From positions 1,042,501 through 1,106,500 of the forward strand of contig NC_015167.1 in the NCBI RefSeq assembly GCF_000190595.1: DNA of 64,000 bases. Reading direction: 5' to 3'. This DNA comes from Cellulophaga lytica DSM 7489. GTDB lineage: Bacteria > Bacteroidota > Bacteroidia > Flavobacteriales > Flavobacteriaceae. A program made the translations under genes and the position numbers. The notes beneath the pieces were generated by a model. The model was not told where the DNA came from. It searched no databases and was given only the letters and a program-made list of their open reading frames with translations. Positions 17,143 to 26,133 of the stretch are shown in pieces (within the stretch, counting starts at the first letter, position 1; each line of letters opens with the position of its first letter).

Positions 17143-19443
17143 TTACTTTTTAGACAATAATGCATACACCAACTCTTTGGTTAGGGCTTTGCCTGCTGCT
17201 TTTTCTCTTAAAACACTAAAAGGATACTTAAAGTTACAACCCGTTTTGTACGCACTACAACCATAGGCTGTTTTACCTTTTAGTACAGTTCCTGTTTTGC
17301 ATTGCGGACACGGCATTGGATCTGTAACTGTAGTTTGTTTTTGTTTTGGTGCTACTTTTTTTTCTTCTAACACCAACTCAAAATCATCATTAAAACGCAA
17401 CAAACCTTCTTTGGTTCCGTGCTCGGTTTTAAAACCTTTTAGGTTAACAGTACAACCTTTATCTAACAATCGTAAATACTGTTTTTCAGATATTTTTTTA
17501 TCCATATATACAAAAGGCAATACCATTTTACACCCTGTTTTATAGGCGCTACAACCGTAAGCAGTTTTGCCCTTTAACAACACACCTTGTTTGCATTTAG
17601 GGCACGTTTTACCTTGTACAGAGGTAATTTTCTTTTCTTTTACAGGTTTTGCAGCTTTTTCTGTGGCTGCATGCGAAATTTTAATGTGCTTTTGTTCAAT
17701 ACGGACTTCATACACCAAATCGTCAATCATTTTTTTCATGTTGTTGATAAAAACACCTGCATAAAAATTTCCGCTTTCAATTTGTTTTAATTGTTTTTCC
17801 CACATACCCGTAAGCTCGGCAGAGGTTAACAATTTATTTTTTATAATGCCTATAAGTTTTATGCCTGTTTGGGTTGGTAGCAATTGCTTTTTTTTACGCT
17901 CTATGTATTTGCGCCTGAAAAGTGTTTCTATAATATTTGCTCTGGTAGACGGTCTTCCTATACCGTTTTCCTTCATTAACTCTCGCATTTCATCATCATC
18001 TACCTGCTTGCCTGCGGTTTCCATAGCACGTAGCAAACTAGCCTCTGTGTATTGCTTTGGTGGTTTGGTTTCTTTTTCTAAAAACGAAGGTTCATGCGGT
18101 CCTTTTTCTCCTTTTTCAAAAGATGGTAAAATGCCTTTCTCTGGCTTATTTTTAGCATCCGGATTTTCAAAAACAACACGCCAGCCCTTTTTTAAAATTT
18201 CTTTACCCGTTGTTTTAAAAGGCACTGTGTCTGTTTTACCTAATACCGTTGTATTTGCCACCTCACAATCTGGATAAAAAACAGCAATAAAACGTTTGGT
18301 AATAATATCATACACCAACTGTTGGTTGTGCTGTAAATTTATTTGCACACCAGTAGGTATAATAGCGTGGTGGTCTGTTACTTTTTTATCGTTAAAAACC
18401 TTGGCAGATTTTCTAATTTTACCCGCCAAAACAACTTGCGTAAGGTTTTGGTAATTGGTTAACTTTTGTAAAATTCCGGCTACTTTTGGGTAAATATCAT
18501 TAGGTAAAAAGGTAGTATCTACCCTTGGGTAGGTTACCACTTTTTGCTCGTATAATTTTTGTACTATTTTTAAGGTTTCATCTGCAGAAAAACCAAATTT
18601 TGTATTGCAATATACCTGCAAGCCAGTAAGGTCAAACAACTTAGGCGCATATTCCTTGCCCTTTTTTTTGGTGGTAGACACAATTTCAAAATCGTTTTCT
18701 TTTACTTTTGCAGCAAAAGCCTCTCCTTCTTCTTTCTTTAAAAACCTTCCTTTTTCGCAATTAAACAGTGTGTCTCTGTACAATGTTTGTAGCTCCCAAT
18801 ACGGTTGCGGCTTAAAATTTTCTATTTCATGGTACCTATTCACAATCATAGCTAAAGTAGGTGTTTGCACACGCCCTACAGATAACATTTGCTTGTAACC
18901 ACCGTGTTTTACGGTGTACAAACGTGTAGCGTTAATACCCAAAAGCCAATCTCCTATGGCTCTAGAAAAACCTGCGTAGTATAAATTGTCATATTTGGTA
19001 GCAGGTTGTAGTTTTTGAAACCCTTCCTTTATTGCCTCTGTTGTTAAAGACGATATCCATAAGCGTTGCACCTCTCCTTTGTACGCTGCTTGGTCTATAA
19101 CCCAACGCTGTATAAGTTCTCCTTCTTGCCCAGCATCACCACAGTTAATTACTACAGTAGCTTGGTCAAATAATTTTTTTACAATTTTAAACTGTTTTTG
19201 TATGCCAGACTCTTGTACTACTTTGGTTTTAAACTTATTGGGTAGCATTGGCAAGTTGTTAAGGTCCCAACTTTTCCAGTGTGGTTTATAGTCGTTAGGC
19301 TCACAAAGTGTGCATAAATGGCCAAAAGTATAGGTTACTGCATAGCCATTACCCATAAAATACCCATCATGCTTTGTATTAGCACCTAATACAGTAGCAA
19401 TTTCACGGGCAACACTTGGTTTTTCTGCAATACAAACTTTCAT
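17143..19443 (-). CDS. topB: DNA topoisomerase III
   Basis: A 766-residue type IA topoisomerase. The Toprim domain comes first (VCIAEKPSVAREIATVLGA at the N-terminus; INCGDAGQEGELIQRW near 98-113 with the acidic metal site). The catalytic tyrosine is in VVTYPRVDT near residue 310, and GIGRPSTRANIIETLF near 497. Two C-terminal zinc-ribbon repeats (CPKCKQG, CPQCKTG, each with a CSAYKTGC half) finish the protein. It relaxes and decatenates single-stranded-region DNA. Length and order are normal. Confidence 0.95.
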   Translation of the reverse strand: MKVCIAEKPSVAREIATVLGANTKHDGYFMGNGYAVTYTFGHLCTLCEPNDYKPHWKSWDLNNLPMLPNKFKTKVVQESGIQKQFKIVKKLFDQATVVINCGDAGQEGELIQRWVIDQAAYKGEVQRLWISSLTTEAIKEGFQKLQPATKYDNLYYAGFSRAIGDWLLGINATRLYTVKHGGYKQMLSVGRVQTPTLAMIVNRYHEIENFKPQPYWELQTLYRDTLFNCEKGRFLKKEEGEAFAAKVKENDFEIVSTTKKKGKEYAPKLFDLTGLQVYCNTKFGFSADETLKIVQKLYEQKVVTYPRVDTTFLPNDIYPKVAGILQKLTNYQNLTQVVLAGKIRKSAKVFNDKKVTDHHAIIPTGVQINLQHNQQLVYDIITKRFIAVFYPDCEVANTTVLGKTDTVPFKTTGKEILKKGWRVVFENPDAKNKPEKGILPSFEKGEKGPHEPSFLEKETKPPKQYTEASLLRAMETAGKQVDDDEMRELMKENGIGRPSTRANIIETLFRRKYIERKKKQLLPTQTGIKLIGIIKNKLLTSAELTGMWEKQLKQIESGNFYAGVFINNMKKMIDDLVYEVRIEQKHIKISHAATEKAAKPVKEKKITSVQGKTCPKCKQGVLLKGKTAYGCSAYKTGCKMVLPFVYMDKKISEKQYLRLLDKGCTVNLKGFKTEHGTKEGLLRFNDDFELVLEEKKVAPKQKQTTVTDPMPCPQCKTGTVLKGKTAYGCSAYKTGCNFKYPFSVLREKAAGKALTKELVYALLSKK

Positions 19444-19604
19444 AACAAGGCGTAAAAATAGGATTTTATTAGTGGATGTATTTATAGTTGGCGCATAAAA
19501 AAATTAACAAAAAAAAGTAGTAGTAAAAATTTTGTGCATAACGTATGTAAAAAATAACCAACCATACTAAAAAATATACCAATTACACATTTCCGTAATT
19601 GTAG

Positions 19605-19725
19605 TATAAAAAATAGTTTTACATTGTAGGAAAATTAAACAACCAAAAAAACCAACTAGTAAGCTAAATGTGCGTTTATTTACCCCTATTGGCGGAATAA
19701 ACGCAATAAATTGAGTTTATATATA
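19605..19725 (+). repeat. Array leader copy 2 (attI-like)
   Basis: Contains a promoter-like TTG-N18-TACATTG (TACATTG 19620-19626), a GTAGGAAAATTAAAC block, a hairpin with arms GCGTTTATT (19672-19680) and AATAAACGC (19696-19704), and, 21 nt later, TTTATATATA followed by GTTG at 19726. The same parts at the same spacing occur in copies 3 and 4. Another ~45 bp upstream is shared only with copy 4. Likely promoter and insertion point for the array that follows. Confidence 0.75.
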
Positions 19726-19737
19726 GTTGCCCACAAT

Positions 19738-20172
19738 ATGAAAAAAATATTCCCTATAATATTAATTGTTCTTGCAGGAATTTATATCTATAAGTTGGAA
19801 AAATTGAATTCTGAACTTATGGAAATGACTAAAGAATTAACTTTTGAAAAATTTGACAATTCTATCCATCCATCCAACAGCTATATTTATCAAAATGGGA
19901 ATCAAAAAATAGAAATGAAAATCTCAAATGGGAAAGATTATTTAATTTATGACAAACCAACTGAAACGGAATTCTTAATAACTAATATTGAACCAAACGA
20001 TATCACAATTTATGGAGCAGGAATTCGAATCATTAGAAATTCTAACGGGATATTGAAGACGGAAATAACTGCTCCCAATAATTATAATGAATCTGATAAT
20101 TTGTCAGTTAAAATCAGTATTGAAAAAAAAGAAAAAATCGAATTTAATATTCCTTTAAAAAATGTTGAATAA
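19738..20172 (+). CDS. Hypothetical membrane-anchored protein (first cassette, array 2)
   Basis: A 144-residue protein whose ATG is 12 nt after the cassette-opening box GTTGCCCACA; an upstream frame start at 19711 lies in the leader and is rejected. It has one N-terminal membrane helix (IFPIILIVLAGIYIYKL) and a beta-rich domain. No family recognised. The closing box lies 5 nt after the stop. Confidence 0.65.
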   Translation: MKKIFPIILIVLAGIYIYKLEKLNSELMEMTKELTFEKFDNSIHPSNSYIYQNGNQKIEMKISNGKDYLIYDKPTETEFLITNIEPNDITIYGAGIRIIRNSNGILKTEITAPNNYNESDNLSVKISIEKKEKIEFNIPLKNVE

Positions 20173-20177
20173 AATAC

Positions 20178-20314
20178 TGTGGGCAACAATGTATAACCGC
20201 AATTACGGCGGATTCGACTACGTCCGAATCCACTCACAATTGCTAATGTCTGTGACAAGCCGAAAAACGTTAACTTTAATCCCGTAACTTCGGTTATACC
20301 TAACGTTGTAACAC
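20178..20314 (+). repeat. attC-like cassette junction (class III, 137 bp)
   Basis: TGTGGGCAAC (20178-20187) is the exact reverse complement of the box at 19726. The right end is GTTGTAACAC (20305-20314). The left flank GTATAACCGCAATTACGG pairs with the right flank at 16 of 18 positions. A central hairpin GGATTCG/CGAATCC follows. Almost identical to the site at 26532-26668. Confidence 0.85.
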
Positions 20315-20335
20315 ATTTGACCAAACCAAGAAACA

Positions 20336-20791
20336 TTGAGTAAATTAAAGAAATTAATAGATAGAATTATTGAGTTTGGAACAAATGAGAAACTTGAATC
20401 CGAAAATAAAACACTCGAAATTCAAAGACTGTTAGTTGGAATTTACGCTGAATATCTGAATGTAGAAACGGAATTTGACGAAACTGACTATGAAGAACCT
20501 TTACGCTTAGATTATGACGGAATCAGAAGTATAGTAACTGAACATTTTCCAGATTTTGGTTGGTATCATTCTGCTTGGGAAAGTCATAAGATTGACGAAG
20601 ATGCGGATTTAGTTACTGAAGATTCAATAGATGACTTGACTGACATAATAAAAGATTTAATTGAGGTTCAATGGAGATTGCAAAATAACAGCGAAAAAGA
20701 TGGACTTTATCAATTTGAGTTTTTAATGAAACATCATTCAGAACAACATCTTGTGAATTTACTTAAATACATAAAGGATAATAATGGCTAA
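20336..20791 (+). CDS. DUF5063-like protein
   Basis: A 151-residue acidic cytoplasmic protein with a TTG start 31 nt after the opening box. The pattern (LVGIYAEYLNVETEF, FGWYHSAWESH, EDSIDDLTDIIKDLIEVQWRLQN, then a FEFLMKHHSEQHLVNLLKYI close) agrees with DUF5063 proteins, whose role is unknown. It overlaps the next gene by 8 bp, so the two share one cassette and are probably translationally coupled. Confidence 0.7.
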   Translation: MSKLKKLIDRIIEFGTNEKLESENKTLEIQRLLVGIYAEYLNVETEFDETDYEEPLRLDYDGIRSIVTEHFPDFGWYHSAWESHKIDEDADLVTEDSIDDLTDIIKDLIEVQWRLQNNSEKDGLYQFEFLMKHHSEQHLVNLLKYIKDNNG

Positions 20792-21203
20792 CGAACTACC
20801 AACACTTGACAGCACAAACGAAGAGCTAGAATCAATTTATAAAGTCCATAGCAAGAGATTTTTCAATTGGCTTGAGACAAATAGTATTTCACCGAATAGC
20901 AGTAAAAACATAGCTCTATTAGCTCATAATGAATTAGTAAAAAGGTCTAATAATCGCTATTCACGAATATCTACATATTTGACTTATTTTGTAATTGCTT
21001 TATCAGTCATTACGTTAGTTTTTGCAAGTTTAGATTACGTTGGAGATAAAGAATGGCAAAAAGACCAAATAACAGAATTGGAATTAATAAACAAAAATTT
21101 AACGGAAAGAAACGCTGAAATAGAATCGCTGAAATTAGAACTTAACAAAACGAAAGAGCAGATTTTAAAATTGGAACAGTTAAATAAGACAGAAAAGAAA
21201 TAA
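20784..21203 (+). CDS. Membrane protein with C-terminal coiled coil
   Basis: A 139-residue protein. Residues 1-58 are soluble and helical, a membrane helix follows at about 61-82 (ISTYLTYFVIALSVITLVFA), then a strong coiled coil to the end (ITELELINKNLTERNAEIES and KTKEQILKLEQL heptads). It overlaps the DUF5063-like gene by 8 bp and ends 5 nt before the closing box. Probably partners its upstream neighbour. Confidence 0.65.
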   Translation: MANELPTLDSTNEELESIYKVHSKRFFNWLETNSISPNSSKNIALLAHNELVKRSNNRYSRISTYLTYFVIALSVITLVFASLDYVGDKEWQKDQITELELINKNLTERNAEIESLKLELNKTKEQILKLEQLNKTEKK

Positions 21204-21208
21204 AAAAC

Positions 21209-21345
21209 GTGTTACAACAATGTGTATAATTCATTGCTAGTTATAGCCTACTTACGAAAGTCCTCGTGGACTTTCTATCTGTGATTTATTTGCTAACTTT
21301 AATGCTTAAACACGCAACGAAATCATACACTAGACCGTTGTACGC
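21209..21345 (+). repeat. attC-like cassette junction (class I)
   Basis: GTGTTACAAC (21209-21218) exactly complements the cassette's opening box at 20305. The right end is GTTGTACGC (21337-21345). GTGTATAATTCATTGC pairs with the right flank with one extra (extrahelical) base and two mismatches, both bottom-strand wobbles. Left spacer 3 nt, right spacer 6 nt. Terminal hairpin GAAAGTCC-TCGT-GGACTTTC. Confidence 0.85.
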
Positions 21346-21364
21346 AAACTGAAAAAAGAAAATT

Positions 21365-21940
21365 ATGATTCCAATTTTTGAACAAGGACATCAACAAGGA
21401 ATTGGTCACGGATATAATAACTTTTTAAAAAGATTTATTGAAATCTGCGAAAATCACCTTAAAAACAAAAGAGCAAAATCATTTGCATTTATACTTTACG
21501 ATTTTCACGACAAACAAATTCGAGATATTTTGAAAAGTCAAGGAGGATTTGCAAAGCTTGACCGACTTTCAGGTTCGGAATTATCCATTTTCTATATCCA
21601 TTCTGACAATAAAAAATTAGTTAAAGCATTTAATAGAATTTTTGTTGGAGCATTTGAAATCAAAAATACAGCGGAATTACCTTGTGTGCTATTCTTCAAA
21701 ATGGAAGATGGAGATGTCGATGATGTACAAATCATTGAATTAGAGCAAACTGACAAAATGTTTGCATTCCAAGAACTATATAACACCATTGAAAATTATC
21801 TAAAAAACAGTAAAAATTTACCTACCCCAAAAAGAAACAAACTAACTGAATTCATTGGTAAAGTAAAAACCATTACAGTTGAAGAATTAATCAAATGGGT
21901 AATCGGACAAGGATTAGAAAGAGCAGAAGATATATATTAA
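21365..21940 (+). CDS. Hypothetical protein paired with a HEPN-motif gene
   Basis: A 191-residue soluble protein, ATG 28 nt after the opening box. The N-terminal half mixes strands and helices (FAFILYDFHDKQIRDILKSQ, GSELSIFYIHSDNKKLVKAF); the C-terminal third is helical. No family recognised. The HEPN-motif gene starts 4 bp downstream within the same cassette, so the two probably act together, possibly as a toxin/antitoxin or defence pair. Confidence 0.65.
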   Translation: MIPIFEQGHQQGIGHGYNNFLKRFIEICENHLKNKRAKSFAFILYDFHDKQIRDILKSQGGFAKLDRLSGSELSIFYIHSDNKKLVKAFNRIFVGAFEIKNTAELPCVLFFKMEDGDVDDVQIIELEQTDKMFAFQELYNTIENYLKNSKNLPTPKRNKLTEFIGKVKTITVEELIKWVIGQGLERAEDIY

Positions 21941-21944
21941 ATGA

Positions 21945-22691
21945 ATGGCAGAAAAACACGACATAGATACTTATTCAAAACTAGAACTTGGAGCTTCATT
22001 TTTCCTTCAAGAATCTTTTCACCACATTCATAGTGCTTTATCCTACGAATATGCTTCAATTTTATTTGCAGAAGAATTGGAAAAAATAGAACCTTCAAAA
22101 GCTGATAGAAAGGTAATGGATACAATGAACTTACCAAATAATGCGGTTGGAATTCTACAATCGAATATTCCTGATATTCTTACCGATGAAACCTTAGGTA
22201 AGATGTCTGTATCTTGGCAAAAATCTCAATTGAAAGCCAACAATAGTAAACACAAGTTTGGTCTAAACCACAGAATAGATTCGATAGAAATCCTTGGGCA
22301 CTTAAATAACTTTGGATTTTTTATAGAGACTCTAATAAATAGACACCTTTTATTTCTAAAACAAACTAAAGTGATAGATGATTTTAGCTACGCAAGAATC
22401 TCTGTGGCAAAGGTTATGGAAAGAATCATTTATATCTTCAAAGAAGACTTGACTAATGGAAAAACTCAGCTTAATGAAATAGTAAACTTGTTCAGTTTGA
22501 GAAACAAAACAGTTCATTTTACACCAGACAATGCAAAAGCGTTAAAACCTAAAATTTCTAAATTAATACAAATTTGGAATCAAAGTGAAAAGCTTATCAA
22601 AAAGTTGGAAAAACAAGAGAAGTTTAATGAAGAAAAATTCTCAATTAGATTAGCTAATCATATAAAAGAAATAAAAGAAAGGTGGAATTAA
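21945..22691 (+). CDS. Helical protein with HEPN-type RNase motif
   Basis: A 248-residue, nearly all-helical protein from ATG 21945 (an ATG at 21941 is out of frame). It has SLRNKTVHF, where R186 and H191 give the R-x4-H motif typical of HEPN ribonucleases and RiboL-PSP-HEPN-like proteins. It also has an N-terminal HHIHSALSYEYASILFAEEL stretch resembling HEPN helices. HEPN assignment rests on motif and fold style only. Tightly paired with the gene at 21365. Confidence 0.6.
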   Translation: MAEKHDIDTYSKLELGASFFLQESFHHIHSALSYEYASILFAEELEKIEPSKADRKVMDTMNLPNNAVGILQSNIPDILTDETLGKMSVSWQKSQLKANNSKHKFGLNHRIDSIEILGHLNNFGFFIETLINRHLLFLKQTKVIDDFSYARISVAKVMERIIYIFKEDLTNGKTQLNEIVNLFSLRNKTVHFTPDNAKALKPKISKLIQIWNQSEKLIKKLEKQEKFNEEKFSIRLANHIKEIKERWN

Positions 22692-22695
22692 GCCA

Positions 22696-22892
22696 GCGTA
22701 CAACAACGTGTATAAAACATAGCTAGTAAGTGCTTAACCGAAAGGTTTGACTTATTTGCAAAGACCGCCAAATTTTTAATTTGACTTTTAGAATAAAAAG
22801 TAAAAACAAAACATAAAAATTCGGCTTGTGTTAAATCCAAAAAGTTAGCGATTATTTATACGCAACTACTCATAACTAAACCGTTGCCTACA
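22696..22892 (+). repeat. attC-like cassette junction (class II, ~197 bp)
   Basis: GCGTACAAC (22696-22704) complements the opening box GTTGTACGC at 21337 over 9 bp. The right end is GTTGCCTACA (22883-22892). The body shares the GTGCTTAACCGAAAGGT and GACCGCCAAAT elements of the long class. Confidence 0.78.
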
Positions 22893-22908
22893 ATTTAAAA
22901 AAACAACC

Positions 22909-24096
22909 GTGACCGAAATAAACGTAAGAGAGAAATACAGAGAGCTAATAAACGATATTGATTTTGACAAACTAGAACTTCAATTAAAAACGCCTAATAT
23001 TTTCCAAATTTTAGGTGTTGCAAGAACTGAAATTCGACATTCAAATTTTTTAGCCTGGTTGCTTAACCCCAATGGAAGTCACGGACTTGGGAAATTATTT
23101 TTGACCAAATTCTTACGTGGAATTTCAACTTCTGATGTAGCAACCGAGCTTGATGAATTTGAAATTGAAGAGCTAAATTTTAACAACGCAGAGATAAGAA
23201 GAGAATGGAAAAATATTGACCTACTATTGATTTTTGATTCTTTGGTAATTTGTATAGAAAACAAAATTGATAGTAAAGACCATTCTAACCAACTTACAAA
23301 GTACAGAGAAATTGTAAACTCTAATTTTAAGCCTAAAAAGAAAGTTTTTGTTTATTTAACGCCAATTGGGGAATTACCAACAGACAAAACAGAAAGGGAG
23401 TATTATGCGCCATATTCCTATCAAGAAATTATAGAACAATTTGACAGAATATTAAAAATTCACGGAAACTCTTTAAACAATGGAGTGAATCAATATATTT
23501 TGGACTATTTAACAACAATAAAACGAGAACTTATGAAAAACGATGAGTTAAACGAACTTGCAGATAAAATATATAAAAACCATCGTGAACTTATTGATTT
23601 TGTTTTTGAACATAAGTCAGATATAGCATCTGAACTTTATCCTGTTTTTGTTAAAAAAATTGAGAATAGTGGTTGGGTAATGGGTTCAAAACATAAAGGT
23701 TTCGCTCGATTTCTGACTTCGGAACTTGATAATATAATTCCAAAAAAAGGGAAAGGTTGGCCTTTAAAGGAGAATTTTCTTTTTGAAATTGACTATTTCT
23801 GGGGCAAAAAAAAAGTTGTTTTTAAAACTATTGTTTCACCAGGCGCCCCAGAAATTCACGATATTTTTAAGAAAGCAATGAGTAACATAGAAGGAGCAAA
23901 AAAACCAAGAGGAAATAAATGGCTGGTACATTTTATTCATACTTGGAAATTTGATGTTGAGGATTTTATTGGAGCAGACGAAAGTGAAGTAATGAAGGTT
24001 TTAGATAAAGAATGGGGTAAAGTACAAGAAATAGTCAACAAAGTAGAAACAGAATTATTAAAATATAAAACGGAATTACAACAGCATTTAGAGTAA
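22909..24096 (+). CDS. PD-(D/E)XK nuclease superfamily protein
   Basis: A 395-residue protein with a GTG start 26 nt after the box GTTGCCTACA. An N-terminal LGVARTEIRHSNFLAWLLNPNGSHGLG segment (about 35-61) leads into the nuclease core: D104 in NIDLLLIF and E117-x-K119 in IENKID, then Q128, matching the PD-(D/E)XK family often annotated from PF14281. It probably cuts or binds nucleic acid in defence or repair. It is the last gene of array 2; no closing box (TGTAGGCAAC) follows. Confidence 0.82.
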   Translation: MTEINVREKYRELINDIDFDKLELQLKTPNIFQILGVARTEIRHSNFLAWLLNPNGSHGLGKLFLTKFLRGISTSDVATELDEFEIEELNFNNAEIRREWKNIDLLLIFDSLVICIENKIDSKDHSNQLTKYREIVNSNFKPKKKVFVYLTPIGELPTDKTEREYYAPYSYQEIIEQFDRILKIHGNSLNNGVNQYILDYLTTIKRELMKNDELNELADKIYKNHRELIDFVFEHKSDIASELYPVFVKKIENSGWVMGSKHKGFARFLTSELDNIIPKKGKGWPLKENFLFEIDYFWGKKKVVFKTIVSPGAPEIHDIFKKAMSNIEGAKKPRGNKWLVHFIHTWKFDVEDFIGADESEVMKVLDKEWGKVQEIVNKVETELLKYKTELQQHLE

Positions 24097-24151
24097 AAGC
24101 CAGTTGCCATAAATAACCTTAACAAACATTAAAACCATACTATAAAATACT

Positions 24152-24910
24152 ATGAAAAAAATAATATTACTTTCATTTTTAATTACATCATTATCTTATT
24201 CACAATCTAACAAACCCAAACTATCGTTTGGAGTTGCTTTAGGAGCAAATATTAGTTTTTTTAATACTCCTGTAAGTGAATTAGGGTACAATGAATCTTT
24301 AGGATATTCAAATTCTGCAAGAGTTTCTGCAAAATTAGATTTAAGTACTTTTTACAAAATAAATGACTATTTAAGGTTAGAGTCTGGCTTAAGTTATGTT
24401 GGTAAAGGAACTGAATATAGAAGACCTAATAGTAGTGTGATAATAATAGACCAAAATGGTTCTGATAGTGGGTATGATAAAACTAGGTTTAGGCTAGATT
24501 ATATTGAAATTCCTGTAAAGGCAAATATTAACCTTAAAAAGCTTTTTAAGTCTAAAAATTTTGAGCAGATGCCTATTTATTTTAATGTAGGTTTATCTGG
24601 TGGGTTTAATATTATGTCTGATATTAGATATAATAGTTACATTCCGGGATCTTCAAGTGGAGGCGTTCTTGTAAATGTAGAAGAAAGCTTTGAAGTTCAA
24701 GAATTTGATTATGCAAAACCCTTTATAATAAACTCTATGGTTGGGTTTAGCTATGTTTTTAAAGAAATTAATAAAAATAAATTCACAGTTGGTTTAGAGT
24801 ATAGCCAATCATTACAAAATGTGTATGAAGAAAAAGATATAGAATCTTCATACAATTACAAAACTAAAAATGGTTCTATTGCTTTATCGTTTGGCTTTGA
24901 GTTTTATTAA
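24152..24910 (+). CDS. Outer-membrane beta-barrel protein (PorT-like)
   Basis: A 252-residue protein with a signal peptide (ILLSFLITSLSYSQ, cleavage near 18) and alternating amphipathic strands typical of the OMP_b-brl family (LSFGVALGANISFF at the start, GSIALSFGFEFY as the closing strand with a C-terminal aromatic). It is not bounded by cassette boxes, so it may be ordinary chromosome between arrays 2 and 3. Confidence 0.75.
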   Translation: MKKIILLSFLITSLSYSQSNKPKLSFGVALGANISFFNTPVSELGYNESLGYSNSARVSAKLDLSTFYKINDYLRLESGLSYVGKGTEYRRPNSSVIIIDQNGSDSGYDKTRFRLDYIEIPVKANINLKKLFKSKNFEQMPIYFNVGLSGGFNIMSDIRYNSYIPGSSSGGVLVNVEESFEVQEFDYAKPFIINSMVGFSYVFKEINKNKFTVGLEYSQSLQNVYEEKDIESSYNYKTKNGSIALSFGFEFY

Positions 24911-24934
24911 AAAATAGGATTAGACAATTAAAGT

Positions 24935-25110
24935 CTTTGGTCAACATTAAATAATGCCTACTGCTAGGTTTTAGCCACTACGTGTATACCTACAATTGCT
25001 AAGCAATTTAGTAAACCAAAATGAATGGTAGCCTAAAAGGCTTGTGTGTTTTTGTAGTATTAAAGCTACTTTAAAATTTAAATTGCTAAATTAGGTGTCA
25101 AACTAATAAA
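24935..25110 (+). repeat. Degenerate attC-like site remnant
   Basis: Within the 234-bp gap between 24910 and 25145, the left part CTGCTAGGTTTTAGCC and the right part TTGCTAAATTAGGTG match parts of class I junctions (compare 27423-27573). No intact R-type box pair is visible. Probably a decayed junction. Confidence 0.45.
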
Positions 25111-25144
25111 AAAGAGTTAGTTAATATTGCTATAATTTATGTTT

Positions 25145-25804
25145 ATGAAAAATTGGTTATGCATAATAGTTTTGGTCTTTTTAATATGTGGCTGTGGTTT
25201 GGGTACCGACAAAAAATCTAAACTTGCCATAGCTACAACAGAAATAACATCTAACGATTATTTAGATAATTTTAATAAAGCAAATTTTAAAATCATAGAA
25301 ATAGACTCTTTTAAAAATTTTAGTGCTCTTTTAAACGAGATGAAAAAACTGTCTTGCTCAAAAAAAATTATTGGTTTAAATTTTAAAGATAACGACACTG
25401 TTTTTAAACTTACAGGTTTGGCTAATTGCCCCACAAATGACCAAATTAATTGCTATTTTAGAAGAAATGTACTTATTGTAAAAAACGATTCCTTAAAAAA
25501 TATATCGGGAGATTTAAGTAAACTGGTACATATTAAAAACCTAGATTCAGAAATTTTAAAAATAAAGGCTAAAGATCACAATTATTACTACAATACAGAC
25601 ACTCTTAAACCAGCCCTAATACATTTACACATACAGGATAACTACCCAATAGCCAAAACTAAAGAAGTGCTAAAACAAATTGTTACCAGATTTAAAAAAG
25701 ATACAACTCTTTTTAATTACAATATATTGTTTGAAGATTTTAGCCACTTAGATATACCTGCCCCACCACCACCAACTGAATTAAAAGGTGTACATATTAA
25801 TTAG
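25145..25804 (+). CDS. Lipoprotein of unknown function
   Basis: A 219-residue protein from ATG 25145; a start two codons earlier is also possible. It has a lipoprotein signal (LCIIVLVFLICGC, lipid-attachment Cys about 16-17). Four further cysteines appear in the soluble part (KKLSCSKK, LANCPTNDQINCYF). The C-terminus is proline-rich (PAPPPPTELK). No family recognised. Confidence 0.65.
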   Translation: MKNWLCIIVLVFLICGCGLGTDKKSKLAIATTEITSNDYLDNFNKANFKIIEIDSFKNFSALLNEMKKLSCSKKIIGLNFKDNDTVFKLTGLANCPTNDQINCYFRRNVLIVKNDSLKNISGDLSKLVHIKNLDSEILKIKAKDHNYYYNTDTLKPALIHLHIQDNYPIAKTKEVLKQIVTRFKKDTTLFNYNILFEDFSHLDIPAPPPPTELKGVHIN

Positions 25805-25966
25805 TTTAAAAAAGTATACAACATACTTAAATAAATAAAATATACGGGTTTTAATATTTCTGGATTAGTAATAGTTTTATGTTTTTGAACCATACTTTAA
25901 AATATGGGAAATGAGATATTACTGTTGGTTTAACCTAGGAAAACTAGTTATACGGTAATACTACTG

Positions 25967-26093
25967 TTTGTAAAGCAAAAAAATAGTTTTACATTGTAGG
26001 AAAATTAAACAACAAAAAATAAACTAGTAGGCCAAATGTGCGTTTATTTACCGCTATTAGCGGAATAAACGCAATTAATTGAGTTTATATATA
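25967..26093 (+). repeat. Array leader copy 3 (attI-like)
   Basis: Best-preserved leader. TTTG (25967-25970) is followed 19 nt later by TACATTG (25990-25996), a good Bacteroidota promoter. Then comes a long hairpin GCGTTTATT (26040-26048), CCGCTA/TAGCGG and AATAAACGC (26064-26072). After 21 nt ending TATATATA the first cassette box starts at 26094. A transcript from this promoter would carry the hairpin at the start of the cassette mRNA. Confidence 0.78.
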
Positions 26094-26133
26094 GTTGGCA
26101 ATAATATCCCAGAAAACGGAAAATTGATAAAAA

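Noticed and set aside
17846-18277. Plus-strand frames opposite topB
   Set aside because: Cysteine- and serine-rich shadow translations of the topoisomerase gene, with no start context or family pattern.
24097-24151. Closing box of the PD-(D/E)XK cassette near CAGTTGCCAT
   Set aside because: The expected complement of GTTGCCTACA is TGTAGGCAAC. CAGTTGCCAT has the wrong orientation, so it is not counted as a box.
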